From: Metarhizobium sp039808465
GTDB lineage: Bacteria > Pseudomonadota > Alphaproteobacteria > Rhizobiales > Rhizobiaceae
Direction of reading: 5' to 3'
DNA: 64,000 bases
Assembly: GCA_039808465.1 (NCBI GenBank)
Contig: JBDHTA010000001.1
Location: forward strand, 8,664 to 72,663
A model generated the notes under the pieces. That model did no database searches, was not told where the DNA came from, and saw only the letters and a list, made by a program, of their open reading frames with translations. Shown here piece after piece: positions 52,668 to 60,927 of this stretch; positions within the stretch are counted from its first letter, which is position 1; every line of letters begins with the position of its first letter. The translations under genes and the position numbers were made by a program.

Positions 52668-54133
52668 TTCAGATACCATCCCCAGGGCTCATCGCTGACG
52701 AGGCGGGTGATCTGCTTGGTCTCCAGATAGTTGTCGAGACCCCAGCGGCCGAGTTCGCGGCCGATGCCGGATTGCTTGTAGCCGCCCCAGGGCGCTTGGG
52801 TGAAGGTGGGCTGCGAGCAGTTGATCCAGACGATCCCGGCGCGGAAGGCGGCGGCCACGCGCTCGCAGCGCGCATCGTCGGCGGACATCACGGCGGCGGC
52901 AAGGCCGAAGCGGGAATCGTTGGCAAGCCGGATCGCCTCCTCCTCCGTCTCGAAAGGACGGATGCAGACGACCGGGCCGAAGATTTCCTCCACCCAGGCG
53001 TCGCTGTCGAGCGCCATACCGGTGAGGATGGTGGGAGCCACCCAGAAGCCCCTGTCGAAGCCATCGTAGCGGCCGCCGCAGGCGACGGTTGCGCCCTGCT
53101 CGACGGCGCGATCGATATGGCGCAGCACGTCCTCATACTGCCCCTTGTTGACGAGGGGCCCAAGCAGCGTGCCTTCGTCGAGCCCGTTGCCGATCCTGAT
53201 CTTCTTCGCTTCCTCGACCAGCCGCTCCAGCAGCTTCGGATAGAGCGGGGCTTCCACCAGAACCCGCGAGGTGGCCGAGCAGACCTGCCCCTGATTCCAG
53301 AAGATGCCGAACATGATCCATTCGACGGCCTTGTCGATATCGCTGTCGGCGAAGACCACGAAGGGCGACTTGCCGCCGAGTTCGAGGCTGATGCGCTTGA
53401 TGTCCTTCGCGCCCGCCGCCATGATGCGCGAGCCGACCGGGCCGGAGCCGGTGAAGGCGACCTTGTCGACCTGAGGATGCTCGATCAGCGCCTGCCCGAC
53501 GACCGAGCCCTTGCCGGAGAGGATGTTCAGCACACCCTTCGGCAGCCCCGCCGCCTCGGCGATTGAACCAAGCTCCAGCGCCGTCAGCGAGGTGGTTTCG
53601 GCGGGCTTGAGGATCATGGTGCAACCGGCCGCCAGGGCGGGCGCGACTTTCCACGAGGCCATCAGCAGCGGATAATTCCAGGGAACGATGGCAACGGCGA
53701 CGCCGAGCGGCTCGCGCACGGCTTTCGAGACGAAGCGCGCATCGGCAAGCTTCACCGTCTCGGCCTCGCCATCCAGTTCCTCGGCGAGATCGGCATAGAA
53801 ATCGAAGCAACCGGCGGCATCCGCCAGATCCCATTCGGATTCCGGCAAGGGCTTGCCGTTGTCGCGGGTTTCCATGCGCGCCAGCTCCGGCAGGCGGTCG
53901 CGGATGCCTTGCGCCATGGCGCGGAGATACTTTGCCCGCTCCTTGCCGGAAAGGCGCGGCCACGGCCCGTTGTCGAAGGCGTCGCGGGCGGCCTTCACGG
54001 CCGCGTCCGCCTCGGCGGCGCCAGCGGCGGCGATGTGGTGGAAGACTTCCTCCGTTGCCGGATCGATCACCGGAAGCATGGTTCCGTCGGCGGGAGCAAC
54101 CCATTGGCCATCGATGAAAAGCTTGTTCTGCAT
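52664..54133 (-). CDS. Aldehyde dehydrogenase (betaine-aldehyde type; likely 2-oxoglutarate semialdehyde step)
   Basis: The 489-residue NAD(P)-dependent ALDH has the cofactor and catalytic motifs IVPWNYPLLMASWKVAPALAAGC, FTGSGPVGSRIM, ELGGKSP (Glu) and NQGQVCSATSR (catalytic Cys). The C-terminal SDEPWGWYLK ending is very like plant-type betaine/aminoaldehyde dehydrogenases. In the hydroxyproline pathway an ALDH converts alpha-ketoglutarate semialdehyde to 2-oxoglutarate, and the position in the operon fits that role, though the closest-looking family would suggest an aminoaldehyde substrate. Both possibilities remain open. Confidence 0.9.
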   Translation of the reverse strand: MQNKLFIDGQWVAPADGTMLPVIDPATEEVFHHIAAAGAAEADAAVKAARDAFDNGPWPRLSGKERAKYLRAMAQGIRDRLPELARMETRDNGKPLPESEWDLADAAGCFDFYADLAEELDGEAETVKLADARFVSKAVREPLGVAVAIVPWNYPLLMASWKVAPALAAGCTMILKPAETTSLTALELGSIAEAAGLPKGVLNILSGKGSVVGQALIEHPQVDKVAFTGSGPVGSRIMAAGAKDIKRISLELGGKSPFVVFADSDIDKAVEWIMFGIFWNQGQVCSATSRVLVEAPLYPKLLERLVEEAKKIRIGNGLDEGTLLGPLVNKGQYEDVLRHIDRAVEQGATVACGGRYDGFDRGFWVAPTILTGMALDSDAWVEEIFGPVVCIRPFETEEEAIRLANDSRFGLAAAVMSADDARCERVAAAFRAGIVWINCSQPTFTQAPWGGYKQSGIGRELGRWGLDNYLETKQITRLVSDEPWGWYLK

Positions 54134-54147
54134 GGTGTCCTCGTGGT

Positions 54148-55380
54148 TCAGAAACGGTCGATGCGATAGGGCCGCATGTCGATGGGCGGGGCGGCGCCCG
54201 TGATCAGGTCGCCCATCAGCCGGGCGGTGGTCGCGGCATAGGTGACGCCGAGATGGCCGTGGCCGGTGGCGTAGAAGACGCCCGGCACCTTCGCCGAAGC
54301 CGACATGACCGGCACGGTATCGGGGAAAGCCGGGCGATGGCCCATCCATTCGGAAAAATCCTCGCAGCGCAGGTTGGGCAGGGCCGTGCGGGCGCGGCGG
54401 ACGGTGATCTTCGCGCGGCGGTAATCGGGCGCGGCGTCGAGCCCCGCCATTTCCACCGTGCCGCCGACGCGGATGCCGCCCGCCGTCGGCGTCACCATGA
54501 AGGCGCGCGCGGGCCAGATGATCGAATGGCGCATGGAAATGCCCGGCGACATGATCTGCGTGTGATAGCCGCGCTCGGTTTCGAGCGGCATCGGTTCGCC
54601 CAGCATCTTCGACAGCAACCCGCTATGGGCGCCCGCGCAGATCACCACCTCATCGGCGGCAATCGCGCCGCCATCCGCGAGACGGACGGCGGTGACGCGG
54701 CCGGAGCGCTCGAAGCCCGCCACCGCGCCGCGCCGGATGTCGCCGCCAAGCGCGGCAAACCTCTGCGCAAGGCCGGTGACCAGCCGGAACGGATCGCGCA
54801 GGCTGCGGTTCTGCGGAAACAGCACGGCAATGCCGATGCTGTCGGACAATTCCGGCTCCAGCTCCCGCGCCTGCCTGCCCGTCAGCCGCTGATGCGCAAA
54901 GCCGAAACGCTCGAGAATTTCGATATGCTCGCGGTCGGCGCGGAATTCCGCCTCGTCGCTGTAGAGCGACAGGCAGCCCTCCTGCGTCAACTCGCCTTCC
55001 AGACCCGTTTCCCGCAACAGCGGCAGCAGGTCGTCGTAAACCCGCTTGCACAGCGCCGCGCCCTCGGCTTCGAGCTGGCGCAGCTTGCCGGGCCGCGAGG
55101 CGGCGACGAAGCGGGCAAACCACGGGATGAGCTTCGGCATATAGGCGGGGCGAACGCGCACCGGCCCTTCGGGATCGAGCATCCATCCGGGGATCTGCTT
55201 CCAGACCGACGGCCGCGAGGCGGGCATGAATTCGGTCACGGCAATCGAGGCCATGTTGCCATAGGAGGCGCCGCGCCCGACCTCGCCCCTGTCGAGCAGC
55301 ACGACCTGCCGCCCCCGCTTTTGCAGGTCGTAGGCGATGGCGGTGCCGATGATGCCCGCGCCGATCACGAGGGTAGTCAT
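54148..55380 (-). CDS. FAD-dependent D-amino acid oxidase/dehydrogenase (DadA-like, D-hydroxyproline oxidase candidate)
   Basis: The 410-residue flavoprotein of the DAO superfamily has the N-terminal dinucleotide motif VIGAGIIGTAIAYDLQKRG, and late segments GYHTQIMSPG, ARAFMVTPTAGGIRVGGTVE and ATGHGHLGVTYAATTARL typical of DadA-like proteins. Start 55380 is chosen because GGAGAAGAG lies just upstream; ATG 55404 has none. In hydroxyproline catabolism this enzyme oxidises cis-4-hydroxy-D-proline to pyrroline-4-hydroxy-2-carboxylate. It sits directly after the DapA-like gene. Confidence 0.9.
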   Translation of the reverse strand: MTTLVIGAGIIGTAIAYDLQKRGRQVVLLDRGEVGRGASYGNMASIAVTEFMPASRPSVWKQIPGWMLDPEGPVRVRPAYMPKLIPWFARFVAASRPGKLRQLEAEGAALCKRVYDDLLPLLRETGLEGELTQEGCLSLYSDEAEFRADREHIEILERFGFAHQRLTGRQARELEPELSDSIGIAVLFPQNRSLRDPFRLVTGLAQRFAALGGDIRRGAVAGFERSGRVTAVRLADGGAIAADEVVICAGAHSGLLSKMLGEPMPLETERGYHTQIMSPGISMRHSIIWPARAFMVTPTAGGIRVGGTVEMAGLDAAPDYRRAKITVRRARTALPNLRCEDFSEWMGHRPAFPDTVPVMSASAKVPGVFYATGHGHLGVTYAATTARLMGDLITGAAPPIDMRPYRIDRF

Positions 55381-55443
55381 GCGCTCTTCTCCGTTGGTCG
55401 ACATCAGAGTGGCCGGGCGGCTTATCCGCCCGGCCGGAAGGGC

Positions 55444-56322
55444 TTACCAGTTGAGGATCGGCTGCATGGCGGCGCGGAAATCGGCCTTTTCCTCGTCCGT
55501 CAGCGGGCCGAGGGGCGCGCGGCATTCGCCGACCGGGGTGCCCTGCACCTCGCAGCCATATTTCAGCTTCTGCACGAACTTGCCGGATTCCAGAATGTTC
55601 ATCGCCTTGTAGAGCGTCGCCATCTGCTGCTTGGCCTTGGCGAGATCGCCCGCCTTGAAGGTGCGGTCGAGATCGCAGACAGCCTTGGCCATGCAGTTGG
55701 CCGGGCCGCAGATCCAGCTTTCCGCGCCCCAGAGCATGAAATCGAGGGCGATATCGTCCGAACCCGAAACGAGCTGGATGCGGCCCTCATAACGGGTGGC
55801 GATGCCGATGGCGCGCTGGAGCGAGCCGGAGCTTTCCTTGATGCCGATGATGCGCGGATCATCGGCGAGCGCGTCCAGCACCTCCCAGCCCAGTTCCACG
55901 CCGTCCTTGTCCGGGTAGCTGTAGAGGACGATGTTCATGTCGGTCGCGTCCAGCACGGCCCTGAAATGCGCGACCAGCTCGGCCTGCGTCGGCTTCGTAT
56001 AGAAGGGCGTCGCCAGAAGCACGGCGTCATAGCCCATCGCCTTGGCGCGCAGCGTGTTGGCGATGACGCCCGCCGTCGACGGCGCATTGGTGCCCGCGAT
56101 CAGGATTTCGCCGGGCTTGGCAAAGTCCTTCACGAATTGCAGCACCTGGTCGCGCTCGTCGTCGGACATGAAGTTGTATTCGCCGGAGGAGCCGCAGGGT
56201 ACCCAGCCGGTCACGCCCGCGGCGCGCAGGTTGGTGAGGTGCTTTTCGAAGGCGGCGAAATCGAGCTTGCCTTCGGCATCGAAGGGGGTGACGAGAGCGG
56301 GCAGGACGCCAGAGAGTTTCAT
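55444..56322 (-). CDS. DapA-family lyase/deaminase (pyrroline-4-hydroxy-2-carboxylate deaminase candidate)
   Basis: The 292-residue TIM-barrel enzyme of the DapA/NAL family has Schiff-base Lys162 in GIKESSGS, the conserved Tyr in LYSYP and the oxo-acid binding loop PCGSSGEY. In operons with a D-hydroxyproline oxidase this family member deaminates pyrroline-4-hydroxy-2-carboxylate to alpha-ketoglutarate semialdehyde. The context here is exactly that, so it is not the biosynthetic DapA. ATG 56322 follows GGAGTAACCC. Confidence 0.92.
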   Translation of the reverse strand: MKLSGVLPALVTPFDAEGKLDFAAFEKHLTNLRAAGVTGWVPCGSSGEYNFMSDDERDQVLQFVKDFAKPGEILIAGTNAPSTAGVIANTLRAKAMGYDAVLLATPFYTKPTQAELVAHFRAVLDATDMNIVLYSYPDKDGVELGWEVLDALADDPRIIGIKESSGSLQRAIGIATRYEGRIQLVSGSDDIALDFMLWGAESWICGPANCMAKAVCDLDRTFKAGDLAKAKQQMATLYKAMNILESGKFVQKLKYGCEVQGTPVGECRAPLGPLTDEEKADFRAAMQPILNW

Positions 56323-56356
56323 GGGTTACTCCATTCGGGGGTTCTGAGGCTGGGCG

Positions 56357-57022
56357 TCACACGGCCAGCCGCTTGAGGATGCGTTGTTCGACAACCGTGA
56401 CGGCGCGCGTCAGCGGGAAGGCGATGACGAAGTAGATGATGGCGACGATGGTCAGCACCTCGACCGGCCGCCCGGTATTGTTGGAGATATTCTGGCCGAC
56501 GAACATCAGATCCGCCATGCCCACCGCCGAAACCAGCGCGCTTTCCTTGAAAAGACTGACGCAGTTGGACAGCAGCGTCGGCGCGGCGCGCAGCACCGCC
56601 TGCGGCAGCACCACGCTGGTCGTGCGCGCAAAGGGCGAAAGCCCCAGCGCCACGCAGGCGTCCAGTTGCTCGCGCCCGACCGATTTCAGCGAGGCGCGGA
56701 ACGTTTCGCTGGAGATCGCGCCCATGTAGAGCGTCAGCGCGATGACGCCGGAGGCCATGTTGGACAGCTCGACGCCGAGGATCAGCGGCAGGCAGAAGAA
56801 GATCCAGAACAGTTGCACCAGCACCGGCGTCCCGCGGAAGAATTCCACATAGACGCTTGAGACGCCGCGCAGGATGGCGCTTTTCGAGGTGCGGGCCAGC
56901 GCCAGCAGGAAGCCGAGCACGCAGCCGAGCAGGATGCAGATCAGCGTCAGCTTGAGCGTGGTCCACAGGCCGAGAAGCAACGCTTCCTGGAATTTGAGAA
57001 CGATGGCGAAGTTGAAATTCAT
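56357..57022 (-). CDS. Polar amino acid ABC transporter permease
   Basis: The 221-residue permease of the His/Glu/Gln (HisMQ) family has five hydrophobic segments, with the loop ASLKSVGREQLDACVALGLSPFARTTSVVLPQA as the EAA-type motif. It lies 11 bases after its partner permease and is the fourth gene of the operon. It imports the amino-acid-like substrate for the downstream enzymes. Confidence 0.92.
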   Translation of the reverse strand: MNFNFAIVLKFQEALLLGLWTTLKLTLICILLGCVLGFLLALARTSKSAILRGVSSVYVEFFRGTPVLVQLFWIFFCLPLILGVELSNMASGVIALTLYMGAISSETFRASLKSVGREQLDACVALGLSPFARTTSVVLPQAVLRAAPTLLSNCVSLFKESALVSAVGMADLMFVGQNISNNTGRPVEVLTIVAIIYFVIAFPLTRAVTVVEQRILKRLAV

Positions 57023-57033
57023 CGCGCTTCTCC

Positions 57034-57702
57034 TCAGCTTGCCATGATTTCGCGGCGGCGTTCCAGATAGCCGACGATCTGCGAGACCGGGAACGACACA
57101 GCGAAATAGACGAGCGCGACAATGGTGAAGGTCTCGATCGGGCGGTAGGTCTGCGTGGCGAGTGTCTTGCCCTGATACATGAGGTCCTGCACCGCGACGA
57201 TGGCGACCAGCGCGCTCTGCTGGAAGATGCCGATGCCGTTGGTCAGCAGAACCGGCACCGAATTGCGGACGGCCGTGGGCAGGACGATGTAGAGAATCCG
57301 CTGGAACGGCGTCAGGCCGAGCGCCACCCCGGCATCGAGCTGCTCCTTCGGCACCGCCTGAATGGAGGCGCGATAGGCTTCGGCGTTGAAGGCGGCGAGA
57401 TTGAGCCCGAGCGCCAGGATGCCCATGGTCACCGAGCCGAGGAACACGTTGAACAGCATCGGCACGCAGTAGAAGAACCAGACGATCTGGATGATCGCGG
57501 GCGTGCAGCGGAAGAATTCGATGAACAGCATCACCGGCAGGCGGATCGCCGCAAAGCGGCTCATGACCAGCAGCGCCAGCGCGAAGCCGAAGGTCAGCCC
57601 GATGATATTGGCGGCAACGGTCAACTGGATGGTGACGAAAAGCCCGTCCCAGAGCGGTCCGAAATTGCGGAAGACGGACGCGAAGTCGAAATTGTAATTC
57701 AT
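57034..57702 (-). CDS. Polar amino acid ABC transporter permease
   Basis: The 222-residue HisMQ-family permease is homologous in pattern to the next gene (ASIQAVPKEQLDAGVALGLTPFQRILYIVLPTA). It has five hydrophobic helices and starts MNYNFDFASVFRNFGPLWDG. The two permeases likely heterodimerise. It is 10 bases downstream of the ATPase gene. Confidence 0.92.
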   Translation of the reverse strand: MNYNFDFASVFRNFGPLWDGLFVTIQLTVAANIIGLTFGFALALLVMSRFAAIRLPVMLFIEFFRCTPAIIQIVWFFYCVPMLFNVFLGSVTMGILALGLNLAAFNAEAYRASIQAVPKEQLDAGVALGLTPFQRILYIVLPTAVRNSVPVLLTNGIGIFQQSALVAIVAVQDLMYQGKTLATQTYRPIETFTIVALVYFAVSFPVSQIVGYLERRREIMAS

Positions 57703-57712
57703 GCCCGCCTCC

Positions 57713-58483
57713 TCAATGCTTGATGTGGAACACCCGCTCGATGAATTCGCGGGTGCGCTCCTCCCTGGGGGAGCCGAGCACCTGTTCCGGCGGGCCGTCC
57801 TCCACCACCACGCCGCCCGCGCAGAAGATCACGCGCGAGGCGATGTTCTTGGCGAACCACATGTCATGGGTGACGATCACCATCGGCATCTGCTGCTGGG
57901 CAAGCTGCATGATGACCTGCTCGACTTCCGACACCAGCTCGGGGTCGAGCGCTGAGGTCACCTCGTCGAACAGCATCAGCTTCGGATCGAGCATCAGGGC
58001 GCGGGCAATGGCCACGCGCTGCTTCTGGCCGCCGGAAAGCTGGGCCGGATAGACATTCGCCTTCTGCGCGAGGCCGAAGCGGGTCAGGAGCGCCATCGCC
58101 CGCGCCTGGGCCTCGGCCTTCTTCTCGCCCCGCACCTTCATCGGCGCGAGGATGAGGTTGCCGATGACATCGAGATGCGGAAACAGCGTGTAGTGCTGGA
58201 AAACCATGCCGATCGAGCGCCGCACCCTGACGTCGATGGCGGTTTTGCCATTGCCGCTGGCGGAGATATAGGGCTTGCCGCCGAAGACGACGGAGCCGCT
58301 GTCGATCTGTTCCAGCCCCATCAGCACCCGCAGAAGGGTGGACTTGCCGCCGCCGGAAGGGCCGATCACGACGACGCGGTCACCGGCTTTCATTTCGATG
58401 TCGAGCCCTTGCAGCACCTTGACGACGCCGCCATAGCTCTTGTGCAGTCCTTCGATTTTAACAAGCGGGGCGGTGTCCGACAT
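57713..58483 (-). CDS. Polar amino acid ABC transporter ATP-binding protein
   Basis: The 256-residue ATPase of the HisP/GlnQ family has Walker A GPSGGGKST, signature LSGGQKQR, Walker B LMLFDEVTSALDPELV, and switch His in VTHDMWFAKN. Start 58483 is supported by GGAGAG upstream; ATG 58501 lies ahead of that site. There is no C-terminal regulatory domain, as usual for this class. Confidence 0.93.
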   Translation of the reverse strand: MSDTAPLVKIEGLHKSYGGVVKVLQGLDIEMKAGDRVVVIGPSGGGKSTLLRVLMGLEQIDSGSVVFGGKPYISASGNGKTAIDVRVRRSIGMVFQHYTLFPHLDVIGNLILAPMKVRGEKKAEAQARAMALLTRFGLAQKANVYPAQLSGGQKQRVAIARALMLDPKLMLFDEVTSALDPELVSEVEQVIMQLAQQQMPMVIVTHDMWFAKNIASRVIFCAGGVVVEDGPPEQVLGSPREERTREFIERVFHIKH

Positions 58484-58544
58484 TGCCCAACTCTCCTCCA
58501 TGAGACAGGGAAGCGGAGCCGCCGCGAGGCGGCTCCCGCATGGC

Positions 58545-59375
58545 TCAGTTGCCAGCCTTGAGAACCTCGTCGACGGCCTTGCGGATCAATTCGTCGACAT
58601 GGCCGGTCGCAACCCGCTCCTCGAGGAAGATGTTGACGACTTCGGCATCGGCGGCGGAAAGCTGGTGCGGCAGGCCGAAGGCGACGCCCTGCTTGGCAAG
58701 CGCCGGCGCCGGGTTCATCGCCACCGCCCAATCCGGGTTCGACTGGGTGAAGAGCTGGTTGGTGTCGGAGGCGTCGACGAGGATATCGGCGCGGCGCGAA
58801 ACGACGGCGAGGCGCGTCTCGTCATTGGTGGGAAGGCGCAGGATCGTCGCGGTCTTGACGGCCGCCGAAATCGCCTTGTCCTGCGCCGTGCCGGACATGA
58901 CGGCGAGCGTGACGTCGGCCTTGTCGATATCGGCGACCGAGACGGCGCCTGCCGGGATCTTCGGGTTGTCCTTGTTGTAGGCGAGCGAAATCTGGTACTC
59001 CATCGCCGGGATGGAGAACTGCACCGCCATGGCGCGGGCGGGCGTGCGGTTCAGCGCCAGCGAAACGTCCCATTTGCCCGCCTGAAGGCCCGCCACGATA
59101 TTGTCCCAGGTTGTGTCGACGAATTCGGGCTTCACCTGAAGCACTTCCGCGAATTCGCGGCAAAGGTCGGCGAAGAAACCGGAATAGTCGCCGGTGGCCG
59201 GATCGCGCATGATGTAGGGCGGCGCGACGGCGGCCCCGCAGCGCAGTGCGCCGTTCTTCTGGACGGTCTGCCAGTATCCTTCCGTGGACTGGGCCATCGC
59301 GGCCGTCGAAAGCCCGGCCATCAGGGCAAGCGCCGCCGCCGCCCGCATAGCGGACGTCATTACATTCGAAAACAT
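58545..59375 (-). CDS. Polar amino acid ABC substrate-binding protein, first gene of the operon
   Basis: The 276-residue protein has an N-terminal signal peptide (cleavage near AMAQ) and belongs to the bacterial family 3 solute-binding proteins: RCGAAVAPPYIMRDPATGDYSGFFADLCREFAEVL, DTTWDNIVAGLQAGKWDVSLALNRTPARA, MSGTAQDKAI. ATG 59375 is preferred to ATG 59381 because GGGGA lies six bases ahead of it rather than touching it. Likely ligand is hydroxyproline or another cyclic amino acid, judged by the ten-gene operon it leads. Promoter and operator-like repeats lie upstream. Confidence 0.9.
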   Translation of the reverse strand: MFSNVMTSAMRAAAALALMAGLSTAAMAQSTEGYWQTVQKNGALRCGAAVAPPYIMRDPATGDYSGFFADLCREFAEVLQVKPEFVDTTWDNIVAGLQAGKWDVSLALNRTPARAMAVQFSIPAMEYQISLAYNKDNPKIPAGAVSVADIDKADVTLAVMSGTAQDKAISAAVKTATILRLPTNDETRLAVVSRRADILVDASDTNQLFTQSNPDWAVAMNPAPALAKQGVAFGLPHQLSAADAEVVNIFLEERVATGHVDELIRKAVDEVLKAGN

Positions 59376-59461
59376 GTGCATTCCCCATTTTGAGCGCGTT
59401 CGTCGCGCGGTTCCACCCGTCGGCTTCGGCCGTTCTTGGTCGTCTTTTTATGTCGGCTTCG

Positions 59462-59498
59462 TGTCGACTGCGCATGTTATGTCGTCTTGCAGTCGACA
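59462..59498. promoter_or_regulatory. Perfect 10-base inverted repeat, candidate GntR operator
   Basis: TGTCGACTGC (59462-59471) and GCAGTCGACA (59489-59498) form a perfect inverted repeat with a 17-base spacer, each arm holding a GTCGAC palindrome. Additional ATGTCG words occur at 59450 and 59480. On the minus strand TTGACT lies at the edge of the repeat as a -35-like box toward the binding-protein gene, with CATAAC about 18 bases on, so a bound repressor would cover the promoter. The gap lies between the operon and the divergent FCD-type GntR gene. Confidence 0.7.
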
Positions 59499-59575
59499 AA
59501 GTCAAGCGAAAAAATTACGTTGCCGACACGCTGTTTTTCTGGCCCAATGGCCGGGCAAGACGGAAAGGGACGTAA

Positions 59576-60295
59576 GTGTCTGAGGAAATTGAATCGAAGC
59601 GGGTGCGCGGCACCGGCTGGAAAAATGTCTACGATACGCTGCGGGCGGAAATTCTGGCCCTCACCCTGCCGCCGGGACAGCTTCTCGACGAGATGACGCT
59701 GGCCGAGCGTTTCGACATGTCGCGCTCGCCGGTGCGCGAGGCGCTGATCCGGCTTGCGGGCGAGGATCTGGTGGTGACGCTTTCCAACCGCAGCACCATC
59801 GTCGCGCCGATCGAGGTGGCGAGCTTTCCGAAATATGTGGAAGCGCTGGATGTCGCGCAGCGCATGAACACGCGGCTGGCGGCGGCGCTGCGCACCGATG
59901 CCGACCTGAAGATCATCGCCAGGCGCCAGAAGGAATTCGAGGCGGCGGTGAAGACCGGCGTGCATCTGAAGATGTCGGAAGCCAACAAGCAGTTCCACAT
60001 GGCCGTGGCCCATGCGGGCAAGAATACCTATCTCGCCTCCTTCTACGAGCGGCTTCTGAACGAGGGGCAGCGCATGCTGCACCTGCATTTCGAATATCTG
60101 GAGCGCGGCGGCGACGGCTACCTGCTGACCGACGAGCACGAATTGATGCTGGACGCGATCCGGGCGAAGAATGTCGAACTCGCCGACGAGCTGGCCCATG
60201 CCCATACGCGGCAGTTCCAGGACAATTTCATCGCATTCCTGCGCGAAAACTACACCACGGACGTCTCGCTCGGCCCCCTCGCCGCCGCGGAATAG
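59576..60295 (+). CDS. GntR-family regulator (FCD type), probable controller of the hydroxyproline-type operon
   Basis: The 239-residue protein starts at GTG 59576, preceded by GAAAGGGA. It has an N-terminal winged helix (DTLRAEILALTLPPGQLLDEMTLAERFDMSRSPVREALIRL) and a C-terminal FCD helical domain with metal-type His residues (KQFHMAVAHAG, and MLHLHFEY). In Sinorhizobium a GntR protein represses the hyp genes; here the divergent position and the adjacent inverted repeat suggest the same role. Confidence 0.9.
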   Translation: MSEEIESKRVRGTGWKNVYDTLRAEILALTLPPGQLLDEMTLAERFDMSRSPVREALIRLAGEDLVVTLSNRSTIVAPIEVASFPKYVEALDVAQRMNTRLAAALRTDADLKIIARRQKEFEAAVKTGVHLKMSEANKQFHMAVAHAGKNTYLASFYERLLNEGQRMLHLHFEYLERGGDGYLLTDEHELMLDAIRAKNVELADELAHAHTRQFQDNFIAFLRENYTTDVSLGPLAAAE

Positions 60296-60330
60296 CCGTG
60301 TCCCCGCCCTGAAGCCATAGGCTGCCGGGC

Positions 60331-60750
60331 CTAGCCCGATACGTCCAGCGCCTTCAGGATATCGATCAGGCGCGGCGCCATGTCGCGGATTTCGGTGAGG
60401 TGAATGGCGCTCAGCCGCTCCAGCACGGCATCGGCCTTGTCCGTCAGCGCCAGCGTCTGGCGGCGGCGGTCGCCGGGGTCGGCGTGGCGGGTCACGTAAC
60501 CGGCGGCGACGAGGCGGCCCACCAGTTCCGTTGCCGAATGCGGCGCGATCAGCAGCCGCTCGGCCAGCCTGCCGACGCTCATCGCCTCCTCGCCGCGATA
60601 GCCCCGGATCGCCAGCAGCGCCTGATGCTGCTGGGCCGGAAGCCCCTGTTCATGGGCGGCCGAAGTGCTGAAATCCATGAAGCGGCGCAATGTGTAGCGC
60701 AGGTTGGAAAGCGCCTCGTAATCGCTATCGCTCAGCCTGTCCTTCGGCAT
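60331..60750 (-). CDS. MarR-family transcriptional regulator
   Basis: The protein has 139 residues from ATG 60750, chosen because GTGAGGAAC lies just ahead; ATG 60774 is an unlikely alternative. It has the winged-helix MarR pattern: MSVGRLAERLLIAPHSATELVGRLVAAGYVTRHADPGDRRRQTLALTDKADAVL, with the DxRxR wing. It is divergent from the ClC gene, and a palindrome lies in the shared promoter. Ligand unknown. Confidence 0.9.
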   Translation of the reverse strand: MPKDRLSDSDYEALSNLRYTLRRFMDFSTSAAHEQGLPAQQHQALLAIRGYRGEEAMSVGRLAERLLIAPHSATELVGRLVAAGYVTRHADPGDRRRQTLALTDKADAVLERLSAIHLTEIRDMAPRLIDILKALDVSG

Positions 60751-60866
60751 GTTCCTCACTCCCGCCTTCCGCATCGGCCCGGCCCGATGCGCCGCTTTCC
60801 CGGCTTACAACAGGAGAGACCGGCGGGCCAGCCGCAAGAGAGAGCGGGCCGCGATCGGCATTGCTG

Positions 60867-60895
60867 TTGATTTATATCGTATTACGATGTATTTG
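60867..60895 (+). promoter_or_regulatory. Promoter with MarR-type palindrome upstream of the ClC gene
   Basis: TTGATT (60867-60872) and TATTTG (60890-60895) are spaced by 17 bases. Between them ATCGT-ATT-ACGAT (60876-60888) is a perfect 5-base palindrome with a 3-base centre, well placed for MarR repression. Confidence 0.5.
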
Positions 60896-60927
60896 CAGCC
60901 GCCCTTCACAAGACAGCAGGAAACGCC

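Noticed and set aside
55444..56322. Biosynthetic dihydrodipicolinate synthase DapA
   Set aside because: The fold is right, but the location between a D-amino acid oxidase and an amino acid importer fits the catabolic deaminase of hydroxyproline use.
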